64,000 nt of DNA, from positions 34,745-98,744 of the forward strand of contig JAMOMK010000086.1 of the NCBI GenBank assembly GCA_027067055.1, given 5' to 3'. The notes under the pieces were generated by a model. That model searched no databases. It had not been told where the DNA came from and worked only from the letters and a program-made list of their open reading frames with translations. The translations under genes were made by a program, and so were the position numbers. The DNA comes from Lysobacterales bacterium. GTDB lineage: Bacteria; Pseudomonadota; Gammaproteobacteria; Xanthomonadales; Marinicellaceae. Below are positions 54,481 to 63,841 of the stretch, one piece after another (positions within the stretch are counted from its first letter, which is position 1; every line of letters begins with the position of its first letter).

Positions 54481-57400
54481 ATGAACTGCCAATCAAATTT
54501 AATTATTTATAACTCTAAAGATACAAGTAAAACTCATCTTGATGAGTTTGCTTCGTTTAATATTGTTCGTTATCAAGCGAGTCAACTGAACATTGATTTA
54601 TTAAACTCTGTAGATAAGGATATTAATAATGATTTTCCCATCATCTTTTTAAATGATGCTGTTGACTTGCCGCCTTATTGGTCTAAGAGGTTACTTGAAA
54701 CATTATCCGATAATAGAATAAACAGCTGCTCAGCCTTAACTTGTAAAATAAACCATCTATCACCTTTAGAAGAGGGAGATGTCTTTTTGAGCTCTACAGT
54801 AGAACTTGACAACCTTATTTATGCCTTACAAGAGCCTGCATTATTTTATACATACCATTTAAATAATGAGTGCTTTATCATCCGTAATAAAAGCCGTTTA
54901 TTTTCTTTTACACAAGAACAGTTTTATGCCTGTAATAACCTCTTGGTGCAGTCAAATGGCGACAATTCTACTGTAGAGCTAACAGATAAAATTGATACAG
55001 GTGACCAAAATCCCTTGCCAGCTCACCCTCTAGCCAACCTGCAATGGTGTGTTAAAAGTTATTTAACTAATACTGTCAAAGTAGATAATTATTTATTGCT
55101 AGATAACAAGCCTATTATTCTTCATGTGGCAATGAGCTGGGGTGGAGGTGTGCACAAGTGGATTAATGACTATTGTCAACATGATGATAAATACAATCAT
55201 TTAGTCTTATTATCGCAAGGTGAGTTTTTTAGAAAACAACATGGTGAGTCTTTAGCACTTTTTGCCAACAATACAAATGGAGTCAAAATTGCCAACTTTG
55301 AGTTGCAAGCTCCGATTAAAGCAATTGCAGTTAAACACACAGAATACGATGAAATTTTCAATCTAATAATCAACAAATATCAAGTCAGTCAAATCATTGT
55401 CTCAAGCCTTATTGGCCATAGTCTTGAGTGTTTAAAAACTGGCATTCCTACAGTACGAGTTTTTCATGATTATTTTCCATCCTGGCCCAGCTTACTTGCG
55501 TGCTTGGATAAGCCAAAACTGGTGGAGCAAGACCTTCTCACAGCTCTTGAGTTCACAAAAAATGAACCATTTGGTCGTATTTCACAAGAAAGCTACCTCA
55601 ACTGGAAAGAAAAAACCCACCAAATTTATCTTTCCAGTACTATTAAGTTAATTGCTCCTAATCAATCGGTTGTGGATAATTATACTAAAATTGATTCGCA
55701 GCTAGGGTCAAAGATAGCTGTTATTCCTCATGCAATTGAATCTTTTGAGGCAATCAAGTACACAAAAAAAGATGATGGTTTTAGCGTATTGGTTCTTGGT
55801 CGGATAAATGACTCAAAAGGCAAAAATCTTTTGGGTAAAATTATAGAACAATCTGATAAGTCAGTCTCATTTGTGCTCTTAGGAGCGGGTATTGAGGGTC
55901 AGTCCTTTGAAGAAATTGAAAATGTAACAGTCATAAGTGATTACGATAACAAGCAATTGCTGCAACTTTTGCAACAGTATCAACCAGATGTTGCCTTAAT
56001 CACCTCGCAAACATCAGAGACTTTCAATTACACATTATCAGAGTTACAGCAAGCGGGCATCTGCCCTGTTGCGACAAAGTATGGGGCTTTAGCTAATCGT
56101 ATAATTAATGGGGCAACAGGCTTTTTGTGTGACAATACGGCGGACTCTTTTATCCAACAAGTCAATCATTTCAAAAATGATTTTGCAGTTGTTCAAAAAG
56201 TCAGGGATAATTTATTAGCGTTAAAGCCCATAACTTTTGATACCGTTATAAAAAAATATCATACTTTTTTTGGTGCCGCAAAGCCCACAGCTTATCAAGT
56301 TAAGAAGCCTGTAGATTATAAATTAAATCAATCGGCCAAACAGCTTGCCGAGTTAAGCAAAGAGAAACAAAGAATCAAAAGTCTTCTTGAGGCTACTCAC
56401 AACAGTTTAGTTGAAAGAACAAGGTGGGGTAAAACTTTAACAAAAGAACTCTTGTCCGCCGATGAAAACATCAAGCGAGAACGATATGAAGTTGAGCGAA
56501 TAAAAAAAATTCTTGACAAAGAAACGGCAAGAATGGAACAACAGCTTGAAGTGTTGAAAGTTCAAATTCAAAATATCAATAATCAGTACGAAATCTTAAG
56601 CGAAGAACACCAACAAAAGTTGCAAGATAATTGCCAGCTCACACAAAAGAATAATCTACTCATACAAAACAATAGCCTTCTAACCAATCAAAAACAGGCT
56701 CTAAAATCTGAATTGGTCGAAGTATATAACTCTCGTTCATGGCGAATGACAAAGCCTCTGCGCTCTTTTACCTCATGGGCTCGACACAAACGTAATGCCG
56801 TGCGATTTCGCTTGAACCAATTAAAATCCATTCCTGGACGCTTTTCTCGCAGTATTAAATCCCGTGGAGTAAGCGGCACAACGTCTATCATAAAAAACAA
56901 ACTTTCAAGTAAGTCCAAACAAGAAGTAACGAATCAAGCAGTCGAGCTGACAGAAACTTACGATAAAATTATATTTAATCCAGTAAGTAAACCTCAAGTT
57001 TCAGTGGTTATCCCTGTTTATAACCAGTTTAAACACACTTACAATTGTTTGAAATCACTTAAAGAGTTAAATGATAAAACCAGTTTTGAAATCATTGTTG
57101 TTGATGATTGTTCCAGTGATGATACACCCTTGCTGATTGAAAATATTTCAGGCATTACCTATCAAAGACAAGAGCAAAATGGCGGCTTTATTGAGTCATG
57201 TAATACGGGTGCTAAACTTGCGAAAGGTCACTATTTGATGTTTTTAAATAATGATACTGTTGTATACGATAACTGGTTGGATGCCTTGCTGGAAGTTTTT
57301 GAGAATTACCCGGATGCAGGACTTGTAGGCAGTAAGTTGGTTTATCCAACCAATCAACTACAAGAAGCCGGTGGCATTATCTTTTCAGATGCCAGTGGTT

Positions 57401-58872
57401 GGAATTATGGTCGCATGGGCAAACCCGATGAGCCGTGGTACAACCATGTACGGGAGGTGGATTATTGTTCAGGAGCTAGCATTCTTATTGAGAATAAACT
57501 CTTTGTTGAACTGGGTTATTTTGACGAGCGTTTTAAGCCAGCTTATTATGAAGACGTAGACTTGGCCTTTATGGTCAGAAAAGTTGGCAAGAAAACCTAC
57601 TATCAACCCGCATCTAAGATTACTCATTTTGAAGGAATTTCCGCTGGAACAGATTTAACTCAAGGCATGAAAAAGTATCAAGTTGATAATCAGGTCAAGT
57701 TTAAAGACAAATGGCATAAACAACTACAAACTCAACCACAATCAGGCTCTGATATCGAGTTATGCCGAATTAATGGACAACCCAAACGCATCTTAATATT
57801 TGATGCATGCACACCAATGCCCGACCAAGATGCGGGTTCATTACGCATGCTCAATATCATTAAAATTTTAAAAGAGCTCAATTTCCACGTGGTTTTTATG
57901 GCTGAGAACCTCAGTTTTGATAAAAAATACACCATAGCCTTACAACAATTATCTGTTGAGTGTATTTATGCACCTAGCATAACAAGTCCGATTGATTATT
58001 TAAAAGATAAAGGCAAATACTTTAGCCATGTTATTCTAAGCCGTTATTATATTGCCGAACCTGTCATGCCATTTATTCGTGACTATTGTCCTAAAGCTAA
58101 AATTATTTTTGATACAGTGGACTTGCATTATTTGCGTGAGCAACGCATGGCTGAAGTCACAAAAGATAATAATTTACTTACACTATCCGATAAAACCAAA
58201 AGCAAAGAACTTGCCGTTATAAACCAATGCGATACGACATTAGTTGTCAGCCCTTTTGAAGTTGAAGTCCTGGCACAAGATGCCCATGGTGCCAAGGTGC
58301 ATGTCTTATCGACTATTCACCATGTTACAGGCTGTCGAAAAGATTATGCACAACGTAAAGATATTATGTTTATTGGTGGCTATCAGCACACACCTAATGT
58401 TGATGCTGTTGATTGGTTTGTCGCTGAAATTTTTTCTTTAATTTTAAAAGAAATTCCTGAAATCAAATTTCATATCATTGGTACTAATGCGCCAAAACAT
58501 ATTAAACAAATGGCCAATGATTCTATTATTTTTCATGGCTTTGTTGAAGACATTGAACCTTTTATGGATGACATTCGTATTGCAGTAGCACCTTTACGTT
58601 ATGGTGCTGGTGTTAAAGGAAAAATCAACTCCAGTATGAGTTATGGACAGCCCGTAGTCGGCACAGAACTGGCTGTTGAGGGCATGTTTACTCAAGAAGG
58701 CACTGATGTACTCACAGCTAAAGATGCCAAAGAATTTGCAGAACAAGTGATTAGATTGTATCAAGATGAAGAACTATGGGGAAAATTATCACAAGGAGGA
58801 CTAGATAATGTTCAAAATTATTTTTCTTTCCAAGCGGCTAAAAAGGCCATTGAGGAATTACTCGGTTTTTGA
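54481..58872 (+). CDS. Giant multi-module glycosyltransferase (GT4 - coiled coil - GT2 - GT4)
   Basis: This 1463-residue protein probably builds a surface polysaccharide at the cytoplasmic face. Residues about 200-600 form a first GT-B fold (LHVAMSWGGGVHKWINDY, then FSVLVLGRINDSKGKNLLGK). About 615-745 are a coiled coil rich in Glu, Lys and Gln. Residues about 838-1060 are a GT-A family 2 domain: VSVVIPVYNQFKHTYNCLKS, IIVVDDCSSDDT, the DXD-like FLNNDTVVYDNW, and AYYEDVDLAFMVRK. Residues about 1100-1463 form a second GT-B domain (ILIFDACTPMPDQDAGSLRM, APLRYGAGVKGKINSSMSYG). No membrane helix or signal is seen. The only possible ATG lies 7 bases after a TATAAT. The 3' end overlaps the converging plsB by 15 bases. 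Confidence 0.88.
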   Translation: MNCQSNLIIYNSKDTSKTHLDEFASFNIVRYQASQLNIDLLNSVDKDINNDFPIIFLNDAVDLPPYWSKRLLETLSDNRINSCSALTCKINHLSPLEEGDVFLSSTVELDNLIYALQEPALFYTYHLNNECFIIRNKSRLFSFTQEQFYACNNLLVQSNGDNSTVELTDKIDTGDQNPLPAHPLANLQWCVKSYLTNTVKVDNYLLLDNKPIILHVAMSWGGGVHKWINDYCQHDDKYNHLVLLSQGEFFRKQHGESLALFANNTNGVKIANFELQAPIKAIAVKHTEYDEIFNLIINKYQVSQIIVSSLIGHSLECLKTGIPTVRVFHDYFPSWPSLLACLDKPKLVEQDLLTALEFTKNEPFGRISQESYLNWKEKTHQIYLSSTIKLIAPNQSVVDNYTKIDSQLGSKIAVIPHAIESFEAIKYTKKDDGFSVLVLGRINDSKGKNLLGKIIEQSDKSVSFVLLGAGIEGQSFEEIENVTVISDYDNKQLLQLLQQYQPDVALITSQTSETFNYTLSELQQAGICPVATKYGALANRIINGATGFLCDNTADSFIQQVNHFKNDFAVVQKVRDNLLALKPITFDTVIKKYHTFFGAAKPTAYQVKKPVDYKLNQSAKQLAELSKEKQRIKSLLEATHNSLVERTRWGKTLTKELLSADENIKRERYEVERIKKILDKETARMEQQLEVLKVQIQNINNQYEILSEEHQQKLQDNCQLTQKNNLLIQNNSLLTNQKQALKSELVEVYNSRSWRMTKPLRSFTSWARHKRNAVRFRLNQLKSIPGRFSRSIKSRGVSGTTSIIKNKLSSKSKQEVTNQAVELTETYDKIIFNPVSKPQVSVVIPVYNQFKHTYNCLKSLKELNDKTSFEIIVVDDCSSDDTPLLIENISGITYQRQEQNGGFIESCNTGAKLAKGHYLMFLNNDTVVYDNWLDALLEVFENYPDAGLVGSKLVYPTNQLQEAGGIIFSDASGWNYGRMGKPDEPWYNHVREVDYCSGASILIENKLFVELGYFDERFKPAYYEDVDLAFMVRKVGKKTYYQPASKITHFEGISAGTDLTQGMKKYQVDNQVKFKDKWHKQLQTQPQSGSDIELCRINGQPKRILIFDACTPMPDQDAGSLRMLNIIKILKELNFHVVFMAENLSFDKKYTIALQQLSVECIYAPSITSPIDYLKDKGKYFSHVILSRYYIAEPVMPFIRDYCPKAKIIFDTVDLHYLREQRMAEVTKDNNLLTLSDKTKSKELAVINQCDTTLVVSPFEVEVLAQDAHGAKVHVLSTIHHVTGCRKDYAQRKDIMFIGGYQHTPNVDAVDWFVAEIFSLILKEIPEIKFHIIGTNAPKHIKQMANDSIIFHGFVEDIEPFMDDIRIAVAPLRYGAGVKGKINSSMSYGQPVVGTELAVEGMFTQEGTDVLTAKDAKEFAEQVIRLYQDEELWGKLSQGGLDNVQNYFSFQAAKKAIEELLGF

Positions 58873-61317
58873 TGGCTTATCAGTGTTTTCTTGAACTTGT
58901 TCTTTAGGTTCAAGTAAGTTCAGTACACTGTGGCGTATACGACGAGAGAGTAATTTTTTTGCTCCCATATAAAATGTCTTTAAGTTTTCAGTAAAGACAA
59001 TCTTTCCAGCTTTATCTGTTTCTATCACTTTTTCTTTTTTTAAGTTAGCAATAAAAGCCTTAAACAAAGATTTATCAAAGAAGTCTGGTGAGTTAAACCC
59101 ATATAACAAGTTCAATTTACTGGCAGTTTTATGACATAAATTTTCTAATTGTGGGACTGTCAATTGCTGTGTTCCACTTTTTGAAAGAACCGCAATAACT
59201 AAGAAGAAACGCTCATAGGTTTCCATCAATGCATTAGCAAGAACCCTTAACTTACCAGCCTGGATAGTACCTCCAGCCAATCTTTCTACCGTTCTACCAC
59301 TTGATTTAAGAACATCTAATTTCTTTAAAACAAGCATTGTATCTCTGCCATAATTGACAAATTCTTCAGTTGTCCAATGCAAAAACAATTCATTTTTTAC
59401 ATAAGGGTAAATCACTCCCATCAACCTAAGAATTTCTTTCCGTGGTAGCTGTCTTTGATTCACTAAACTCATGGCAATAAACGACGATACTGCAAAAAGA
59501 TGTAAAATGTTGTTTCTATAATACGTTAGCTGTATTCCTTTTCCACTTATGACTCTAACCACATCACCTAGTTCGTGAGGAACAATTTCTATAAAACCAA
59601 GACTGACACCCAATTCAAACATTTGATCGGTGCTCATCTCAGTAATGGTCACTCGAGATGAATAAGGCAATCTAACAAGTAACTCTTTATAAAAATCTAT
59701 TTGCTGTGCCAAGTTATCAAGTGATGCGGAGTGGTTTGGTGTTGCTAACAAACTTATTGCCAATAAATTAATCGGATTCACATGGGCTGCTGCATTGATG
59801 CGCTGCATAATTTCAGTACCGCAATCTTTGACCAAATTTTTAAACCATTCGGGCTTTTTATTACTCTCTAAAGTAATTTCACGCCAGTTAGGTTTATACT
59901 TATCCAGCATTTCGTCCAACAAGATGGGTTCAGAAAAGTTAACCGTTAAACGTCCATAATCTTGTTTGAGTAATTTACGAGCTCGAAATAAATCACCTAA
60001 AGACTCGCCTTTTTTAGATTTCCCACCCAATTCTTTTTGGTAGGAATTACCTTCCATTAATCTTTCATAATTTAAGGACGAAGGCTGAAACATCAAAGGT
60101 TTATTTCGCTCATTAAGATAGCTTTTAATCGTCATTGCAAGCATCCCCGCTTTAGGCTCTAACAGGCGGCCCGTGCGTGAACGCGTGCCTTCAATAAAGT
60201 ATTCAATTGAAACACCATGAGACAGTAATGCACTGAGGTATTCTGAAAAAATCGTAGAATAAAGTGCTGAATTGAATGAGCGGCGAATAAAAAAAGCACC
60301 ACTTCTTCGAAGCATTGACCCCAAAACTGGCATATTTAAATTTATACCTGCTGCAATATGTGGTGGTACAACTCCTCGCTCATGCAAGGCATAGGACATA
60401 ATCAAATAATCAATATGACTACGGTGACAAGGCGTATAAATAACTTCATACTGTTGTGATTTCGCTCGAAACTCTTCAAAGTGATTGAATACCACACCGT
60501 TATAAACTTTTGTCCAAAACCGTGTCAGTAATTTGGCAAAAATACTGACAATGGAATACGAATAGTCTGAAGCAATCTCTTTAATGATCTTGCGGGCTTC
60601 TTTATGAGCTTGTCCTGTTGTTAATTTCTTGCGTCTGGCATAGTTCTCAATTTCTTGATTCACACGCGGACGTTTTAAGATGTTTCGTGCCACCGTACGT
60701 CTATGCGATAAATCAGGACCAACAACTGAGGTCTTTGTTCGATAAAAGTGTAGACTCAAGACTTTCGAAATTTTCTTTGCTAATTCATCAACATTATTAG
60801 AATCATCAAGTTCTTTATTGAGCAAAATGGGCTGACTAAAGCGCACAATGGTATTTTTTCCATGCAACAATATTGAAAAGAATTTTCGTAACCGCCCGCC
60901 AACTGACCATTGTTCTGAAAATAGTATTTTAAAAACACCAGCATTTTTATTGGGTGCCATTCCCAAAAATACCGAAACAGGCACTAATTGCACTTGCTCT
61001 TTTGGGTTGTCCTTTAAGAACGTGAGAACCTGTTTAAGGTTTTCTTGAAAGACCGTATAATTTGCTTGGCGATTCCAAAAACCTTTCAAGCGTTTATTTG
61101 CCATAATTAAAGTTAATTTAGGCCAATTTTTTGGTAAGTTTTTATAGCTAAAATTGTTTTTTTTACATTCCGTTTTAAGGATAACACGAGACACCAATGA
61201 GTCGGTATCTAAAACATAAATGGTTGGTATGCTTTTATCAATACCCAGTTTTTCCAAATCATCAGGAATGATTTTAGACTTAACTCGCAAATACAGTATT
61301 TTTGAAAGAAGTGACAT
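58858..61317 (-). CDS. plsB: Glycerol-3-phosphate 1-O-acyltransferase PlsB
   Basis: PlsB acylates sn-glycerol 3-phosphate at position 1, the first step of phospholipid synthesis, at the inner membrane. The acyltransferase blocks are present: I as TPCHRSHIDYLIMSYAL (HX4D), II as GAFFIRRSFNSALYSTIF, III as VSIEYFIEGTRSRTGRLLEPKAG and IV, somewhat divergent, as MFQPSSLNYERLMEG. RMARNILKR-like basic stretches precede the domain (TVARNILKRPR). At 819 aa it has normal length. Its 5' end was copied in a later tandem duplication (relic at 62904-62948). Confidence 0.95.
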   Translation of the reverse strand: MSLLSKILYLRVKSKIIPDDLEKLGIDKSIPTIYVLDTDSLVSRVILKTECKKNNFSYKNLPKNWPKLTLIMANKRLKGFWNRQANYTVFQENLKQVLTFLKDNPKEQVQLVPVSVFLGMAPNKNAGVFKILFSEQWSVGGRLRKFFSILLHGKNTIVRFSQPILLNKELDDSNNVDELAKKISKVLSLHFYRTKTSVVGPDLSHRRTVARNILKRPRVNQEIENYARRKKLTTGQAHKEARKIIKEIASDYSYSIVSIFAKLLTRFWTKVYNGVVFNHFEEFRAKSQQYEVIYTPCHRSHIDYLIMSYALHERGVVPPHIAAGINLNMPVLGSMLRRSGAFFIRRSFNSALYSTIFSEYLSALLSHGVSIEYFIEGTRSRTGRLLEPKAGMLAMTIKSYLNERNKPLMFQPSSLNYERLMEGNSYQKELGGKSKKGESLGDLFRARKLLKQDYGRLTVNFSEPILLDEMLDKYKPNWREITLESNKKPEWFKNLVKDCGTEIMQRINAAAHVNPINLLAISLLATPNHSASLDNLAQQIDFYKELLVRLPYSSRVTITEMSTDQMFELGVSLGFIEIVPHELGDVVRVISGKGIQLTYYRNNILHLFAVSSFIAMSLVNQRQLPRKEILRLMGVIYPYVKNELFLHWTTEEFVNYGRDTMLVLKKLDVLKSSGRTVERLAGGTIQAGKLRVLANALMETYERFFLVIAVLSKSGTQQLTVPQLENLCHKTASKLNLLYGFNSPDFFDKSLFKAFIANLKKEKVIETDKAGKIVFTENLKTFYMGAKKLLSRRIRHSVLNLLEPKEQVQENTDKPSKTE

Positions 61318-61329
61318 GACTAAATAAAA

Positions 61330-61356
61330 TGGTCAAGCCACAATTTGGCTTGACCA
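61330..61356 (-). terminator. Terminator of the 411-aa lipoprotein gene
   Basis: TGGTCAAGCC (61330-61339) pairs with GGCTTGACCA (61347-61356), a 10-bp stem, followed on the minus strand by TTTTATTTAG. A degenerate copy lies in the duplicated segment near 62962-62986. Confidence 0.75.
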
Positions 61357-61377
61357 CACCCCTGTTTTTTTAAGTAA

Positions 61378-62613
61378 TTATTTATCTGCAATCCATTTAC
61401 CATCTTTCTTAACCATTTTAACATTTTGGTTAAAGGTTTTATCTAAAAATTTATAAGCCACTTTCATGGTGGCATTGTCACCATTAGTTTGCACATCGGA
61501 TACATCAATAGAATTTAAAACATCGTCCAATGAGATTCCGTATGCTCCCATTACATTTTTAACACCACCCATTACAAGACCTGCTTTACCCATGGCATCA
61601 TCAAAAGACATGTTTTGCAACTCATCTAATGATTTCATATTAAGGCTCTTGGCTGTAGCTACGGCTGCACTGATTGCTTTACGTGTTACTTCTTCACTTA
61701 AGATATCATTTTCTCCAGCAAAGTCCATAATAGCATTAATTATCATGGTTGATGCTTCTTTTTGGTCAGCAGGGATATCTGGACTGGCTTGAATAGCAGA
61801 AGATGCCATGCCCTTACCCATCATCAACAACATGGGTAGTTGCGCGCGAGCTTGCTCAAGTTGTGGAGTTGCCATTGCCATTAACTGATCAACCGCGCCA
61901 TCTAAAGTCAGCATACCCATCATTTGTTCAAATTGTGCTTTATCAGACTCTGATGGTGACATTTTCTCATTTTCAAATTTTGCTACCGCTTTATTATACT
62001 CGTCTTTACTCATGCTTACTTGCATCAAGGATTTGACATCATTCTGTTTAATCGATTCAATAACTGCCATGAACGCGCCTTCTGGTATATCAAGCCCCAT
62101 CTCTTTAAGTCGTTTTTCTCTAGCTAAATCGTTTGCTTTTTTGTTCTTAATTAATTTCTTCTCCTCCTTACTGCCAGATATAACATAGCTGCCATCTTTC
62201 CAATTCAATAACGGCAACCCTAGAACTTCAGGTGTTATTTCTACTTTTTCTATCTTTGTTAACCACATATCTTTTGTAAATGCTGAGACAGATATACCAT
62301 ATGCTTGATAAGTTTTTCCTTTACTAGTCACCTCTTTTAGAACATCTTTTTTTAACAACTCTTTTTGTTTAATAAACAATGGCATTTTTGTAACTACATT
62401 AGCTTTAAAACGACTTCTTACAACTGGCTCAATTTTATTTCCAATATTTTCTGTTACTTCTATTTTGAAATTATTTAAATCAAAATAAACTGGCAATTCA
62501 AGCTCAATAACTTCGATAATATCATTTTTATTTGGTTCATTTGTATTATTTGAACAACTGAATAACATAAAAACTGTTACACTAATTAAAAAAAACTTCC
62601 AATGAATTTTCAT
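61378..62613 (-). CDS. Duplicated lipoprotein A, 411 aa, with extra N-terminal domain
   Basis: The family is not one I recognise. The ATG at 62613 gives a lipoprotein signal with lipobox MLFSC (Cys20). Residues about 25-175 form a unique domain (IELELPVYFDLNNFKIEVTE ... VEITPEVLGLPLLNWKDG). Residues about 180-411 are nearly identical to the neighbour at 63011-63841: AVIESIKQNDVKSLM, KMSPSESDKAQFEQMM, ATPQLEQARAQLPMLLMMGK, NSIDVSDVQTNGDNATMK and the final MVKKDGKWIADK. The shared part looks like a DUF4878/NTF2-like lipoprotein domain by its ending, but this is a weak impression. It lies behind its paralogue in tandem, with its own promoter region conserved between the copies. Confidence 0.82.
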   Translation of the reverse strand: MKIHWKFFLISVTVFMLFSCSNNTNEPNKNDIIEVIELELPVYFDLNNFKIEVTENIGNKIEPVVRSRFKANVVTKMPLFIKQKELLKKDVLKEVTSKGKTYQAYGISVSAFTKDMWLTKIEKVEITPEVLGLPLLNWKDGSYVISGSKEEKKLIKNKKANDLAREKRLKEMGLDIPEGAFMAVIESIKQNDVKSLMQVSMSKDEYNKAVAKFENEKMSPSESDKAQFEQMMGMLTLDGAVDQLMAMATPQLEQARAQLPMLLMMGKGMASSAIQASPDIPADQKEASTMIINAIMDFAGENDILSEEVTRKAISAAVATAKSLNMKSLDELQNMSFDDAMGKAGLVMGGVKNVMGAYGISLDDVLNSIDVSDVQTNGDNATMKVAYKFLDKTFNQNVKMVKKDGKWIADK

Positions 62614-63010
62614 ACAATCTACCTTTTTCACTAATAATTAATTACATTATCTCTTATGTCTTCTATTTAACTCAATTAATTATTTAAATTTATAAAACAT
62701 AACGAAACAACCTTTCACCTTTAGATAAGTTCTGTAATATTTTTGTCAGTTATCCTCAAGCCTTTATCATGGTTACTATAGCATTATCAAAATCACTCTT
62801 TAGCAAACGTTAAGATTATTGCATCTGAATTAAAAAAACACCTGGGAAATTTGTAACACAAAGTGGGCATTCTTTTATTAACATCTAACTTTCCCAAATT
62901 GTCTTTAGGCTTAACTCACAAATATAGTATTTTTTATATAATTGTCATGACTAAATAAAATGGTCAAGCCACGGTTTTGACTTGACTATTATTAAATTTA
63001 TTAAGTTGCT
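62614..63010. other. Spacer of a tandem duplication, with promoter region and plsB relic
   Basis: 397 bases with no intact gene. The part next to 62613 (ATCTCTTATG and ACTCAATTAATT blocks) is repeated beyond 63841, so it is a duplicated promoter region. Bases 62904-62948 are a relic of the plsB start. The middle (about 62720-62890) shows no recognisable feature. Confidence 0.6.
62904..62948 (-). pseudogene. Relic of the plsB 5' end left by tandem duplication
   Basis: Read from ATG at 62948, the codons give MTII-stop-KILYL-stop-VKPK, against MSLLSKILYLRVKSK at the true plsB start. The preceding bases TGACTAAATAAAATGGTCAAGCC are shared with the plsB upstream region in blocks longer than 20 bases. 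Two internal stops (codons 5 and 11) show it is dead. Confidence 0.8.
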
Positions 63011-63841
63011 TTATTTATCTGCAATCCATTTACCATCTTTCTTAACCATTTTTACATCTTGGCTAAAAGTCTCACCTAAAAATTCATAAGCCATTTTCAT
63101 GGTAGCATTATCACCATTAGTTTGCACATCGGATACATCAATTGAATTTAAAACATCGTCCAATGAGATTCCGTATACTCCCATTACATTCTTTACGCCA
63201 CCCATAACAAGACTGGCTTTACCCATTGCGTCATCAAAAGACATGTTTTGCAACTCATCCAGTGAAGTCATATTTAAACTTTTAGCCGCAGCAACTGCCG
63301 CTGTAATCGCCTTACGTGTTACTTCTTCACTTAAGATATCATTGTCACTAACAAAATCCATTACGGCGTTAACTGCTTTTGTTGCTGTGTCTTTTTGGTC
63401 AGCAGGGATATCTGGACTGGCTTGAATCGCGGAAGATGCCATGCCTTTACCCATCATTAACAACATGGGTAGTTGCGCACGAGCTTGCTCAAGTTGCGGA
63501 GTTGCCATTGCCATTAACTGATCAACCGCACCATCTGACGTTAATTTTTCCATCATTTGTGCAAATTGCGCTTTATCAGACTCTGAAGGAGACATTTTTG
63601 CATTTTCAAATTCTGCCACGGCTTTATCGTACATTTCTGCACTCATGCTTGCCTTCATTAACGATTTAATATCATTGTGCTTAATTGATTCAATAACTGA
63701 CATTAAAGAACCATCTGGTGTTGATGTATCAAGCTTTGCGATTGCATTTGAAGCCGAAGAACTTGAGGAGTCCCCTCCTCCACAGGCTTGCAATAATGCA
63801 ACGATAAGGGCAAGTGTAAATAATTTGATTTGATTTTTCAT
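63011..63841 (-). CDS. Duplicated lipoprotein B, 276 aa
   Basis: This is the paralogue of the gene at 61378-62613. The ATG at 63841 opens a lipoprotein signal with lipobox LLQAC (Cys20) followed by GGGDSSSSS, an export-typical linker. From about residue 45 on (SLMSVIESIKHNDIKSLMKA) it matches lipoprotein A almost residue for residue to the shared C-terminus MVKKDGKWIADK. It lacks the 150-residue domain that A carries. Function is unknown. DNA identity in the shared part is high, pointing to a recent duplication or to gene conversion. Confidence 0.82.
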   Translation of the reverse strand: MKNQIKLFTLALIVALLQACGGGDSSSSSASNAIAKLDTSTPDGSLMSVIESIKHNDIKSLMKASMSAEMYDKAVAEFENAKMSPSESDKAQFAQMMEKLTSDGAVDQLMAMATPQLEQARAQLPMLLMMGKGMASSAIQASPDIPADQKDTATKAVNAVMDFVSDNDILSEEVTRKAITAAVAAAKSLNMTSLDELQNMSFDDAMGKASLVMGGVKNVMGVYGISLDDVLNSIDVSDVQTNGDNATMKMAYEFLGETFSQDVKMVKKDGKWIADK

